Source: Comamonadaceae bacterium (GTDB lineage: Bacteria > Pseudomonadota > Gammaproteobacteria > Burkholderiales > Burkholderiaceae_C). From it: a DNA stretch of 64,000 bases. Below are positions 53,061 through 62,623 of this stretch, piece after piece. The stretch is from positions 29,166 through 93,165 of the forward strand of contig JAECRA010000007.1 in NCBI GenBank assembly GCA_015999985.1, read 5' to 3'. The translations under genes were made by a program, and so were the position numbers. The notes under the pieces are model-generated. The model worked only from the letters and a program-made list of their open reading frames with translations, searched no databases and was not told the DNA's origin. Positions within the stretch are counted from its first letter, which is position 1; each line of letters begins with the position of its first letter.

Positions 53061-54161
53061 TTAGCTCCTGCGCTGGCGAACTCTGGCCATGCCAAACATA
53101 GCCAGCATGGATGCCAAGGCCATCAGTGCCCACTGACCCAGACTTGGTACAGCCGTGACGGCTGGCGGTGGGGGTGGCGTCACTACCGGCCCTGAAGCTA
53201 CAGTACACACCTCCAATCCAGGAGACGCGCCAGTCAGCGCGGCAGGCGTAACGCAAAAATAAACGTAGTTGTTCAGATCTGACGGCAGCAAGGTGTAGGT
53301 CACGCTGCTGCTCGCACCGCCTGTCGAGCCAGTTGCAACAACGGTACCTTCGCTGGAGTTGGCAATGCTTGAATTTGGGCTGGTGACAAACTGGTATGTG
53401 GTACCGCTTGGGTTTTCAATATCTGAATTGTTGTCGAAATATGTATAAGTGCCCGTGACTGTAGATCCCACTCGGGGCGTTCCAGTAATCGTCGGTACCG
53501 CCGTTGGAACCATATTGGGTGGCGCCCGCTCAATCACAGCCACCATGGGTTGTAATGCAGGGTCCTGGTTGTTGAAAAGGTCCACCGTATAGGTGGTAGA
53601 GCGGAAGCCCGTGGGCAGCGTGGGCAATGCCGTTGCCATCGCTTGGTACAGCGTCTGGAAAGCAGTGATGAATGCGAGGTCGCCAGGGTAAATAACATCA
53701 TGTGTATTGTTATCGGCACCTGGCTTTGACTGGCCCGAAATGGCGTTAATGCTGCCAGCGGTGCCATCGTAGTCGTTTCCAATTTCCCACAATGCATATT
53801 GCAGGGCCCGTTGCTGCTGACCTGTACCGTTCTTGAAATAGGTCAGATAGTAATTTTCCAGCAGCCAGTGAATCGCTGCAATGCCAGCATTCCCAGAGCC
53901 GCCCTTGATGGCAGTACCTCCTGCTTCCGTGAAGAAGCTGGTTATCTTGTCGAATGGCGGTTGAGTCGTGTGATCGATGCAAATCAGCGTCACCGGTAGG
54001 TCGCTATAAGGCGATCCATCGGAATACTGCAGATTGGTAGATTCAACGGCGTAGGCTGTGGTTTGGGTGAAAGCGACATAGCCTGTCACCGGGGCGGCTA
54101 TGGAGAAGCCAGGCGCCGCAATGGCAAGAGCAACCGCGAGAGCTGAGAATAATTTATGCAT
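53061..54161 (-). CDS. Exported protein with IPTL-CTERM sorting tail
   Basis: A 366-residue secreted protein. A signal peptide ends near SIAA. An N-terminal region has LICIDHTTQPPFD and QQRALQYALWEIGNDYDG, like the Cys and Gln-region of thioester-type adhesin domains. A beta region with a repeat (TPRVGSTVTGTYTY) and a Pro spacer follow. The tail VPSLGQWALMALASMLAMFG then RQRRS is the IPTL-CTERM signature. Likely a surface protein processed by a rhombo- or exosortase-like system, not seen here. Confidence 0.85.
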   Translation of the reverse strand: MHKLFSALAVALAIAAPGFSIAAPVTGYVAFTQTTAYAVESTNLQYSDGSPYSDLPVTLICIDHTTQPPFDKITSFFTEAGGTAIKGGSGNAGIAAIHWLLENYYLTYFKNGTGQQQRALQYALWEIGNDYDGTAGSINAISGQSKPGADNNTHDVIYPGDLAFITAFQTLYQAMATALPTLPTGFRSTTYTVDLFNNQDPALQPMVAVIERAPPNMVPTAVPTITGTPRVGSTVTGTYTYFDNNSDIENPSGTTYQFVTSPNSSIANSSEGTVVATGSTGGASSSVTYTLLPSDLNNYVYFCVTPAALTGASPGLEVCTVASGPVVTPPPPPAVTAVPSLGQWALMALASMLAMFGMARVRQRRS

Positions 54162-54604
54162 CGTGTGTTCCTTAGCTATTCATTGGCCCAAGCACGCGCT
54201 TTAGCGCCAACAAGCCGCTATTGATACAAAAATCATCACTTGTGTCAATTAAACGTATTTTTTGAACGAATCTATACGTCATAGGTATGTAAATTTAGCA
54301 AATAAAAATGTAATTTAGCAAAGATCTGAGTTGAGGAAATTGATTCAAAACCAACACATGTTTGTCTTTTTGAAGCCAATCAAACAACTTATCCACGAAC
54401 CCTGAAAATTAGTCGATCTGCCTCGGAAAAACAGCGTTCCGCTCGCACCGGTTGGCCCCTCGAACAACTTGGACGCAGCCTTACGCTGACGAAGATCTAG
54501 ACTATTCAACACGCAGGCTTGGTGCACTGGCAGCTCACTCGTCGCCGCGTGAGTGACGGTTTCCTCCTACATGAGCGGGGTGCTTATGCTGCGCATACTG
54601 CGCC
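54162..54604. other. AT-rich promoter gap with paired motif
   Basis: No gene. TGTAAATTTAGCAAA (54288-54302) and TGTAATTTAGCAAA (54309-54322) form a direct repeat 21 bases apart. It lies upstream of the IPTL-CTERM gene (leftward) and of the sugar dehydrogenase gene (rightward), so a regulator site for either is possible. The gap is notably AT-rich. Confidence 0.5.
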
Positions 54605-55960
54605 ATGAATACGTCTGTCTCGCTTACTTCTGCCTCACGGCCCTGGTGGCCTCTGCCCCTTGTTTTTCTGGTTGCGGGCTGCTCCATTGCGGGAGCCGGG
54701 GCGCAGACCGCCACTTTGCCTGGGGTCGGGCCCACCCCCACGCTACCGCCGCCCGATACCAACCTGCTTATCCCCACGGTCAACATTGCACCAGCTGAGC
54801 CGTGGCCGAAAGGGGCGATGCCGGTTGCCACGGCGGGGTTCAAGGTGACTGCGCTGGCCACGGGTCTGGACCATCCGCGGTGGGTGTACACCTTGCCCAA
54901 CGGCGACGTGCTGGTGGCCGAGAGCAACAAACCACAGCCAGAAGAAGGGGCCAAGAATGTACATTCCGATGGTCTTCGCGGTAAAGCCATGGGATTGGTC
55001 ATGAAGCGAGCTGGCGCGGGCGCTCCCAGCGCCAACAGGATCACACTTCTGCGCGATGCCGACGGCGACGGCGTGGCCGAAACCAAAACAGTCTTTATGA
55101 AGGATCTCGTGTCGCCCTTCGGGATGGCGCTGGTGGGCAAGCAACTCTATGTCGCCAACGCCAACGCAATCGTCAAGGTGCCGTATGAAACGGGGCAAAC
55201 CTCTATTGCATCGACCCCCACCAAGGTCACGGACCTTCCCGCGGGTGCCAACCACCACTGGACCAAGAACATCATCGCCAGCGCTGACGGCAGCAAGCTC
55301 TACGCGACGGTGGGCTCCAATAGCAACATCGGCGACAACGGAATGGAAGCCGAGCAAGGCCGCGCAGCCATCTGGGAAGTGGATCTGGCCTCCGGCAACA
55401 AGAGGCTATTTGCCACCGGTCTACGCAACCCTAACGGCCTGGGCTGGGAGCCTCAAAGCAAGGTGCTATGGACCGTCGTGAACGAGCGCGATGAAATTGG
55501 CAACGATCTCGCGCCTGACTACCTCACCTCCGTCAAAGACGGTGCCTTCTACGGCTGGCCATGGAGCTACTGGGGCAAGCATGTGGACGAAAGGGTCAAG
55601 CCCCCAAACCCAGACATGGTTGCCAAAGCAGTGGCACCGGACTATGGCCTGGGTGCCCACGTGGCGCCGTTGGGCCTGGCGTTTTCGGATGCCCGGATGC
55701 CCGCGCAGTTTGCGAGCGGTGCCTTCATTGGCCAGCACGGCTCTTGGAACCGCAAGGACCTCACGGGCTACAACGTCGTGTTCGTGCCGTTTAAAGAGGG
55801 GCGCCCTTCGGGAACGCCTGTGCCGTTTTTAACCGGTTTTCTGAGCGCGGACGGCAAGGCCTACGGTCGCCCCGTGGGCGTCGCGCTCGACGCTAAGGGT
55901 GCTCTGCTGGTGGCCGATGATGTCGGCAATGCCATCTGGCGTGTCGTCCGTACCGAATAA
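54605..55960 (+). CDS. Sorbosone/glucose dehydrogenase-like lipoprotein
   Basis: A 451-residue exported protein with a lipobox (FLVAGC near residue 26) and a six-blade beta-propeller of the PQQ-linked sugar dehydrogenase (GSDH/L-sorbosone) family. Typical segments are [58 protein letters not shown] and [17 protein letters not shown]. The segments match the family pattern; whether it binds PQQ is not provable. It stands alone. Confidence 0.9.
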   Translation: MNTSVSLTSASRPWWPLPLVFLVAGCSIAGAGAQTATLPGVGPTPTLPPPDTNLLIPTVNIAPAEPWPKGAMPVATAGFKVTALATGLDHPRWVYTLPNGDVLVAESNKPQPEEGAKNVHSDGLRGKAMGLVMKRAGAGAPSANRITLLRDADGDGVAETKTVFMKDLVSPFGMALVGKQLYVANANAIVKVPYETGQTSIASTPTKVTDLPAGANHHWTKNIIASADGSKLYATVGSNSNIGDNGMEAEQGRAAIWEVDLASGNKRLFATGLRNPNGLGWEPQSKVLWTVVNERDEIGNDLAPDYLTSVKDGAFYGWPWSYWGKHVDERVKPPNPDMVAKAVAPDYGLGAHVAPLGLAFSDARMPAQFASGAFIGQHGSWNRKDLTGYNVVFVPFKEGRPSGTPVPFLTGFLSADGKAYGRPVGVALDAKGALLVADDVGNAIWRVVRTE

Positions 55961-56054
55961 GGTCTGTACGATAGTTACGATGTGCCGGGGCTTGGTAACC
56001 CGCGCTCCGCTTAAGAACGTCGTGGGCAGCATTTCTGAAGCTGCCCTCTGCCAC

Positions 56055-56585
56055 CTAGCCTTCGAGCTGCTCAGTTCGGTAGAAGCGGGAGAGTTCAGCT
56101 GTCGTTGCGAGTTTCACCTTGGGTAGGCGGACCTTCTCGTACAGCTCTGCAGAACGCCGTCGGTTGCGTGGGGTGACGACAGCTATGTGACGAATCATCT
56201 GCCACTTGATGGAATCCTGGCCACCCTCCAGTGCCCCGGGCCGGTCATGTTCGAACCAGGTTCGACGAAAGTATCGAAAGAGGCTGGTGGCCGTTGACAC
56301 TTCGAGCAAGATGAGGCCTGTAGCCCGCTGCATACGTTGTTCGATGGTGCGCGTGTAATTACCCTCCATGACCCACTGATGCTGCTGTATCGCCTGGTCG
56401 TGCAGATGAATGAACTCTGCTTGGGGGCGGGGCTTCCAATCTGTGTGCGGCTGATGGAATAGTTGGTCGAGATGTATGACCGGCAGGCCACGCTGACGCG
56501 AAATGGCACAGGCGAGCGTGGACTTGCCGCTGTTCGAGGGGCCTAGTATGCAAATGCGGGGGCCAAGGTCGTCAAGGGAATCCAT
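56055..56585 (-). CDS. P-loop nucleotide kinase-like protein (FlaR/topology modulation family)
   Basis: A 176-residue P-loop protein: Walker A ILGPSNSGKSTLA, HLDQLFHQPHTDW, WVMEGNYTRTIEQRM and a C-terminal YEKVRLPK. Members of this DNA topology modulation/adenylate kinase-like group have poorly known function. It is an isolated leftward gene in an interval of exported proteins. Confidence 0.8.
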   Translation of the reverse strand: MDSLDDLGPRICILGPSNSGKSTLACAISRQRGLPVIHLDQLFHQPHTDWKPRPQAEFIHLHDQAIQQHQWVMEGNYTRTIEQRMQRATGLILLEVSTATSLFRYFRRTWFEHDRPGALEGGQDSIKWQMIRHIAVVTPRNRRRSAELYEKVRLPKVKLATTAELSRFYRTEQLEG

Positions 56586-56846
56586 AGGTCGGCGTGTCGG
56601 ATGCGGTAGTCGGGTTGAGAATTAGCACGGCAGGAGTTCTTTGATCACTTCGTGGCGCGACTTCATAAGGCCGCGCGCATTGTCGAGACCCAAGGCAACG
56701 GCTCGAATGTCTCGAATGTTCGTGACGAGGAACTCAACGCTATCAGAAGCGGAGATCATCCCCCGTTTTCAATTAATCTCGTGTGTTGCCGTTAACGCAA
56801 TCACGCTGTACGCAGGTTCCAGCAGCGCTCTCCCCACTATTGAACA
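56586..56846. other. Gap with no clear gene
   Basis: A forward ORF (56641-56850) ends inside the start of the phosphatase gene and lacks family features; I treat it as chance. I see no promoter or repeat of note. Confidence 0.4.
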
Positions 56847-57458
56847 ATGAAGCTTCTAGTTGTTAGACACGGGCAGACTCAAGCCAACGCCGAGCAAAGA
56901 TATCTCGGTGCATTCGACCTTCCCTTGAACGAACTCGGTGTCCTTCAAGCTAAAGATATCGCGCGCACGCTCTCATCGGACATAAATGCCTTGTACTGCT
57001 CACCTTTGCTTCGCGCTCGGCAGACGAGTGCGCTCATCAGTGAAACCCTAGGAATTCCTTCGCGGATTGCACCTGCATTCCGAGAGCGAAACGTGGGTGT
57101 TTTTGAGGGTCTCACGCAGCTTGAAGCTGCCACTCAGTTCCCTCTGCTTTGGGCCAGGAATGCGACTAGACACTGGCGTGATGCTCCAGACGGAGGCGAA
57201 AGCATCGAGGAGGTCTTCTTGAGAGTTGCAGCTGGGCTCGCCCAACTGCGATGTGACCATGGGAGTAAAAGTATATTGCTCGTGGCTCATGGCTTTGTAG
57301 CCAAAGTGTTGAGAGCTCTTGTGTCCAACCAGAGTTCGGATTTCTTTGATTGGCAGCTTGGAAACGGACATACTTTAGAGTTGCAGATACCCGAGGGGTG
57401 GACGAACTGCGCTGCCAATTTTCAGTTCAACACTGGTCATTCAAACTCTGCAACTTGA
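56847..57458 (+). CDS. Histidine phosphatase superfamily protein
   Basis: A 203-residue phosphatase-fold protein with the active-site LLVVRHGQTQANAEQRYLG (His9 phospho-acceptor), ALYCSPLLRARQTSALI, FRERNVGVFEGLTQ and LLVAHGFVAKVLRAL. It resembles CobC/GpmB-type phosphatases. The substrate cannot be assigned. It is followed by an SDR gene 58 bases downstream in the same direction. Confidence 0.88.
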   Translation: MKLLVVRHGQTQANAEQRYLGAFDLPLNELGVLQAKDIARTLSSDINALYCSPLLRARQTSALISETLGIPSRIAPAFRERNVGVFEGLTQLEAATQFPLLWARNATRHWRDAPDGGESIEEVFLRVAAGLAQLRCDHGSKSILLVAHGFVAKVLRALVSNQSSDFFDWQLGNGHTLELQIPEGWTNCAANFQFNTGHSNSAT

Positions 57459-57516
57459 CTGATTGCTGTGACCACTGTCTGTAAAGTGCATGTCTTTCTA
57501 CTCCGTTCGACTCTCT

Positions 57517-58260
57517 ATGCCTAAACCTCAGCTTGTAGCTCTAGTCACAGGATCTACTTCCGGTATTGGAGAAGCGATCGCACGGCGGCTGTCTAAGGAT
57601 GGCTATGCGGTCGTTCTGCATTCACGCAGCTCTGTGGATGTAGGCATCTCCATGGCGCGTGAGTTGGGGCTGGCTACTTACGTGCAAGCAGATCTCGCCG
57701 ACGATGCGGACCGCGTACGACTGGTGCAAGAAGCGTTCGCTCAATGGGGTCGTCTGGACGTCGTCGTGAACAATGCGGGAATCAGCCGTGTGATTGCCCA
57801 TGCCGATATGGCGGCAGCTACTCCCGACATATGGCGTGAGCTGCATGAGGTCAATGTCATTGCGCCGTTCCGTATCGTTGCAGAAGCCGAAGCCGCACTG
57901 CGGGCATCTGCTGCCGCCGGAGGGCCGGCGTGCGTGATCAATGTGAGTTCGCATGCAGGCGTTCGTCCGAAAGGGGCCTCTATCCCTTATGCCGCAACGA
58001 AAGCGGCGCTCAATCATGTCACGCGCTTGCTAGCGATCTCACTTGCTCCAGATATTCGTGTGAACGCCGTCGCTCCAGGGCTTGTGGATACTCCGTTGAC
58101 CACTGACTGGACGCAGGCTCAGCAGCTGTGGAGAGAACGTTCGCCGATGCGACGTGCGGCGAGCCCTGAGGACATTGCACAAGCGGTGTCAATGCTCATT
58201 GAATCCAACTATCTGACGGGTGAAATCTTGCTCTGTGATGGTGGGTTGAATCTCACATAG
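57517..58260 (+). CDS. Short-chain dehydrogenase/reductase (FabG-like)
   Basis: A 247-residue Rossmann enzyme: NAD(P)-binding ALVTGSTSGIGEAIARRL, NNAGISR, INVSSHAGVRPKG, catalytic YAATKAAL and the end TGEILLCDGGLNL. It reduces or oxidises a keto or alcohol group with NAD(P). The ATG at 57517 starts the homology; the ORF begins at 57490. Confidence 0.9.
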   Translation: MPKPQLVALVTGSTSGIGEAIARRLSKDGYAVVLHSRSSVDVGISMARELGLATYVQADLADDADRVRLVQEAFAQWGRLDVVVNNAGISRVIAHADMAAATPDIWRELHEVNVIAPFRIVAEAEAALRASAAAGGPACVINVSSHAGVRPKGASIPYAATKAALNHVTRLLAISLAPDIRVNAVAPGLVDTPLTTDWTQAQQLWRERSPMRRAASPEDIAQAVSMLIESNYLTGEILLCDGGLNLT

Positions 58261-58399
58261 CTCTGAAATCAATAGAGTTCCACCGTCTTCCTGCGCGATA
58301 AATCGGAACTGGTGTTTCCTGATCGGGTGCTGACGCAAGCCCGCTTGTATAGACTACGTGGAAATTGAAGCGCACGGATTTTGAAAGTAGGGTGTCTTA

Positions 58400-59539
58400 A
58401 TGAAAAATAGGCTAAAAATCTCTCTTTTATTTTCCGCAACGATCCTTTTGGGCTGTGGCGGCGGTTCCGACTCACCCGCGCCGCCGCCTCCACCTCCGCC
58501 ACCCCCAGCTCCCTCCGCTCAGTATTCGGGGACGCTGGTTGCTGGGGTTTCTTCAATTTCATACGGCCCTCAAGACCCAGAACCTGGCTGCATAGATGGC
58601 ACTGCCATTGGTGCAAAGCTTAATTCCAGTCAGTACTCGCTTGCACGAGCCGGAGACGGTCGACTTTTGCTGCCAGAGACAGGCAGATGCGACGGGCGAA
58701 CGCGCATTCGTTCAATCGACTTCTCCAGCAACACGGTTACCACTCTGGCGATTGGCTCTAGTCGGGCGATTGGACAGACTGATGCCCTCAGTACTTTCCT
58801 GACGCCGACATCCGTAGCAGCCTCAGCTACTAGGGATGTTTTTGTAGCAGACAGCGATATCTTTACTGGCCAGATCCCTAGCACGGAACGCCTGATAGCG
58901 GGGCGGGGGCCTGGAATTTGGAAGATTGCAGCTAATGGCACCGTAAGTCTCTTGGCCGGAGTGACGCTACCAGGGGTAGGGCAGACCGGAGACGGTGTCG
59001 ATGGTCCAGGGGCTGCGGCTTCTTTTGGGTATCTCGGCGTGATGTGCGCAGGCTCGGATGGGCTTTTATATGTCACAGACAACCGGCAGGTGAGAACGGT
59101 AGACACAAATGGAACGGTTGGCACTATCGTCACGCCGAATGTCAATCAACAGCGAGTGCTGGCCTGTGGTCCAGACGGTAGCATTCTCATGCGCAGGTGG
59201 TTCCTGAACCCCGCAGAAAACGACTACTACGACCCTATCGCGCGCAAATCGATAGCTAAAGTGTCCTCTATCACTACAGATATTTTTTCCGTTTACGCAT
59301 ACTTTGGCACGTCGAACCCGAGGGTATTGGTGGAGAGTGGTAGCGTCTCTAGCTCTGTCGAGCTTATTAACTTGACTGACGGGACGTCCACGACGGTTGT
59401 CAAATCAGGGAGCCCGGCCAATCTACTAGGTTCACCACCCGTGATCGACGAAACGCCTCTTCGCGCAGGCACTGCTATCAATGCGAAGGACTTTTCGCTC
59501 TTGTCCAACCACGCCATTTATAAGTTTGCTCAAAAATAG
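58400..59539 (+). CDS. Lipoprotein with proline-rich stalk and propeller-like domain
   Basis: A 379-residue lipoprotein. The signal ends in ILLGCGGGSDS (lipobox LLGC). A Pro-rich spacer PPPPPPPPPAPS follows, then repeated strand-rich segments such as GDGRLLLPETGRCDG, GPGIWKIAANGTVSLLAGV and GSDGLLYVTDNRQVRTVDTN, like NHL/SMP-30-type beta-propellers. Surface exposure is likely. No family name is certain. It lies upstream of, and convergent with, the large gene at 59861. Confidence 0.75.
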   Translation: MKNRLKISLLFSATILLGCGGGSDSPAPPPPPPPPPAPSAQYSGTLVAGVSSISYGPQDPEPGCIDGTAIGAKLNSSQYSLARAGDGRLLLPETGRCDGRTRIRSIDFSSNTVTTLAIGSSRAIGQTDALSTFLTPTSVAASATRDVFVADSDIFTGQIPSTERLIAGRGPGIWKIAANGTVSLLAGVTLPGVGQTGDGVDGPGAAASFGYLGVMCAGSDGLLYVTDNRQVRTVDTNGTVGTIVTPNVNQQRVLACGPDGSILMRRWFLNPAENDYYDPIARKSIAKVSSITTDIFSVYAYFGTSNPRVLVESGSVSSSVELINLTDGTSTTVVKSGSPANLLGSPPVIDETPLRAGTAINAKDFSLLSNHAIYKFAQK

Positions 59540-59860
59540 AGTGGGGTATTTCGGAAGGTCGTCCAGTTTTGGCACTGAGAGCCTCTTCCAAACTCTGTTA
59601 ATTAGACGACCAGACGATTTGTGGAAAAACGCAGAGTAGACACTAGGATGGCCGCGTTGGGCTTCGTTAGCTGACGCTGCGCAAGAGTCGAGAAGCGAAA
59701 GAGCTATTAACTTCAAAACGGAAAATCTCAGGTTTTCCCCATGATTACTAAGCTCAAAATCGTCATTTTTGACAAAAGAATCGCTGCTGAAGTGACCTCA
59801 GCAGCATCAGGTTCTTGGTAGGTACCCGTTGAGTGCCATCAGCCCTAGCAGGGTGCGCAC
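59540..59860. other. Gap between convergent genes with hairpin
   Basis: No gene. GCTGCTGA (59783-59790) and TCAGCAGC (59798-59805) form an 8-base hairpin with a 7-base loop, 56 bases beyond the stop of the leftward gene and with a T-rich minus-strand tail. It may be a terminator. Confidence 0.5.
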
Positions 59861-62257
59861 TCAAGGCGTGACCGTGAGGTTGATTCGCTTCGCCACAACG
59901 GGGGCGCTCGGATCGTTGCTACTCACACATGCATATGCGGTATGAGAGCCTGAAGCCAGTGCCGCCGCGTTGAGGGGTACCTCGATGTTCGCACTGGCCG
60001 TCGGAGGCAATGTGCCTGTTGCGGGAGTTCCAGTGCCAATCCATGGCGCACCGCAGTTCACGAGGCCTGTAATTTGCATGGCCAATCCGCCAAACCCAGA
60101 GGATGCTGACCAGGTTCCTGTCCCCGCTGTCCCTGGGGTAATGGCTCTAAAGACTAAGTCGCCGGTATTGGAGGCAAACCAGACCCAACGATTAGCAAAA
60201 GTGGACTTGGAGTAAACCACCAACCAATAGCGTCCTGGATTCAAGGTCAAATCATTCCCTGAGGCTATCAAATCCAACTTGATGGTATTGCCCGCCGTTG
60301 AAACGCCGGGGTCGGAGGGCAGTGCTGAGTACGACCAGATCGCAGCAGCGGGCGAGGTCTGTGGATTCCCAGCGGGATTACCTCCGGAATCTGCATAGAT
60401 CATCCATGTCAGGCCAGTGCTTGTCGCGTTCAATGCTGCGCCGTTCGACACGAACCCCTCGGCAACAAGACTCTTTAGCTTCACCGTATCGGTGAGGGTG
60501 AAATCATCGCTCGAATATTGCCCTGGACTTCCGGCATTTAAAGGGTCGAGGTATTGTGTACTGCGAAATCCTGAGGCCACGTTACCAGCCGACGCACTAT
60601 AAAGCTGGATCTGCCCCATTCCAGTATTCGAGAGGGAATAGTGGAGAGGCATATCTCCGGTGTTCTGAGCAGTGAACGACACGGTGCCTTGACCACCCAC
60701 TGGTAGAGACAGTGCAAGATCAACTGGTGAAGACGCAATGCGCGGCCCAACCATAATTTGCAGCGCAATGGTGTCAGTATCCGTCTTGGGGCCGCCATCC
60801 CCCGAGTTGCCCTGATCGCTGGTGGTCAAGGTGATGGTCTGACTCCCCACGACGCCCTCAGGTGGTGCGTAGGTAAGGCTTCCGAGTGGGCCGTTGAGCG
60901 CAGCATTGAGTGCAGCCAGTGTTCCGGTGGCCACCACCTGAAAAGAGCCGTTGCCTGTCAACGTGGTCAGTGCTCCGCCAGGGTTTGCCATCGACAGTGT
61001 TCCGTTGGTACTGGCACCCGTGCTCAGAGTCATTTCAAGCAACCCTGAGCCTGCATCTACATCCGCGACACTGACGGCATTTGCATTGGCGGTGCTAAAC
61101 ACCAGCGGTACATCTCTGATCACAGTTTGCGGGCCTGAAATTGTATGCACCGGGGCGCGGTTTTCAGGGTTCAGTGTCACTGCCACCGCGGCAGCTTCTG
61201 ATACAGATATGCCGTCTGAAGCTGTGAAACTGAAACTGTCTGTTCCAGTCTGCCCAGGCCCACCGGTGTACGTGACGCTGGCAGATGTCGCGGTGAGCGG
61301 TGTAATGGAGCTCAGGTTTCCTAGTGCAGGCGATGCGGAGATGGTGAAGGTCAGAGGCGCGCCTTCCGGGTCGTTGCCCGACAAAGTGACGACAACGTTG
61401 CCACCTTCAGTGAGGGATACAGATTGACTATCTGCCGACGGCCGAAGGTTGTAGGCGTTCCGAACATCGGCACGTACAAACAGATTCCCACCCTCCACCT
61501 GTGCGAACACGGCCGTAAGATCAATGGCCGCCTCACCGCTGGTCGCGTCATTGACAGGATCTGTCGTTGCCGGCGAACGGCCAGCCCAGTCCGAAACGTT
61601 GCCGTCCGCGCTCAACGTGGCCGCCCAAACGATGGTAGTGGTGAACAGGATTAGAGCAAAGGGTGCAAAGCGTGCCGCATGATGGCGAGTCATCCAGGTA
61701 ACCAGGCCCATGAGCAGCAGTAGTGCCGGCCAGCCCCACAATGGAACGGGGGCAGGAGACGCAGCCACACTTGCCATGGAGACGTTGTTCACCGATGCTG
61801 TATCTGCTCCTGAAGGAGAAATTGAAGCGATCATCAGACGCGCACCGCCTTGTATTGGAAGGCTGGCCAGAGAAGTCATGATCTCAATGGCATCGGCCCC
61901 GCCAACTCCGCCGGCCTGGGCCACAGGGTAGCCAGAACTTTGTGCCTGCGGATCGCCAAACGCAGAGCCATCACAGGTTTCGCGGATTACGGATGTCACA
62001 AGAGGAGGTGACCCTGCCACTACTGCGGTGATACGCGCCTCCATGCCTGCCACCACACCTGCCGCCGTGGTCACGCTGCAGCCACTGGCAGCGTTGTTGT
62101 CCAAGTCCAGGTAAACAGAATGGCTATATGTCTGCGCCAGCGCAGGGATACAAGCAAAGAGGGGCAGCAACAAAAGGGAGCGCAGACTCCACGAGAGGAT
62201 TGAGTTGCCAAAGTTGCTGAGAAACTTCCACACTCGCGAGCATTGTTGAATGTTCAT
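59861..62257 (-). CDS. Large exported protein with internal sorting-like segment and Ig-like repeats
   Basis: A 798-residue protein. Its signal peptide ends near ALAQ (residue 42). Residues about 171-195 (VPLWGWPALLLLMGLV) with a following basic RHHAAR look like an IPTL-type sorting tail, but the chain goes on through a second hydrophobic span (about 198-212) to Ig/cadherin-like domains (GNVVVTLSGNDPEGAPLTF, TDSFSFTASDG) and a C-terminal domain with SGSHTAYACVSSNDPSAP. So the sorting-like part is internal, perhaps a transmembrane link. Read-through fusion of two genes is another explanation. Confidence 0.7.
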   Translation of the reverse strand: MNIQQCSRVWKFLSNFGNSILSWSLRSLLLLPLFACIPALAQTYSHSVYLDLDNNAASGCSVTTAAGVVAGMEARITAVVAGSPPLVTSVIRETCDGSAFGDPQAQSSGYPVAQAGGVGGADAIEIMTSLASLPIQGGARLMIASISPSGADTASVNNVSMASVAASPAPVPLWGWPALLLLMGLVTWMTRHHAARFAPFALILFTTTIVWAATLSADGNVSDWAGRSPATTDPVNDATSGEAAIDLTAVFAQVEGGNLFVRADVRNAYNLRPSADSQSVSLTEGGNVVVTLSGNDPEGAPLTFTISASPALGNLSSITPLTATSASVTYTGGPGQTGTDSFSFTASDGISVSEAAAVAVTLNPENRAPVHTISGPQTVIRDVPLVFSTANANAVSVADVDAGSGLLEMTLSTGASTNGTLSMANPGGALTTLTGNGSFQVVATGTLAALNAALNGPLGSLTYAPPEGVVGSQTITLTTSDQGNSGDGGPKTDTDTIALQIMVGPRIASSPVDLALSLPVGGQGTVSFTAQNTGDMPLHYSLSNTGMGQIQLYSASAGNVASGFRSTQYLDPLNAGSPGQYSSDDFTLTDTVKLKSLVAEGFVSNGAALNATSTGLTWMIYADSGGNPAGNPQTSPAAAIWSYSALPSDPGVSTAGNTIKLDLIASGNDLTLNPGRYWLVVYSKSTFANRWVWFASNTGDLVFRAITPGTAGTGTWSASSGFGGLAMQITGLVNCGAPWIGTGTPATGTLPPTASANIEVPLNAAALASGSHTAYACVSSNDPSAPVVAKRINLTVTP

Positions 62258-62548
62258 CTGTGCCTCACTTGGAAAAGTAATGGCAATGCAATTGACAGCG
62301 TCCCGCGCTTCAATCTGGCAGCCGTTCTCACACTTTCCAGGTTGAGACCTAGCTTTGCATGCACTAAGCCGTTGATTATGTTGTAGATTTAAACCGGAAA
62401 GTTGGAGAATTCAATTCTAGGTATTGGTCGGGGTAGAAGCTTCTTGAGCCACATTGCACCGCAACCTAGCTGAGGATTGCTCGCGTATGGCATTGACTGC
62501 CGACTCAAGTTTGCGCATGACGGTAATGGCTGCACCTTCAGACGGCCA
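62258..62548. other. Gap upstream of the large exported gene
   Basis: No gene. The interval is upstream of the leftward gene at 62257, so its promoter lies here (AT-rich near 62360-62420). A plus-strand ORF of 73 codons here looks like chance. Confidence 0.4.
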
Positions 62549-62585
62549 AAAGAAAAAGGACTTGGCCCCTCTTGAAGCTAAGTCC
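62549..62585 (-). terminator. Intrinsic terminator of the deaminase gene
   Basis: On the minus strand, GGACTTAGC (complement of 62577-62585) pairs with GCCAAGTCC (complement of 62558-62566), with one G-T pair, followed by TTTTTCTTTT (complement of 62548-62557). It lies 39 bases after the stop at 62624. Confidence 0.8.
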
Positions 62586-62623
62586 CCGGCGCGCGTCTTT
62601 GCCGGACGAGAAGGGCGTGCGGA

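Noticed and set aside
56641..56850. 69-codon ORF before the histidine phosphatase
   Set aside because: No recognisable domain, ends inside the next gene's start and lacks a ribosome site.
59432..59716. 94-codon minus-strand ORF across the end of the lipoprotein gene
   Set aside because: It overlaps the lipoprotein coding region in antisense and has no features of its own.
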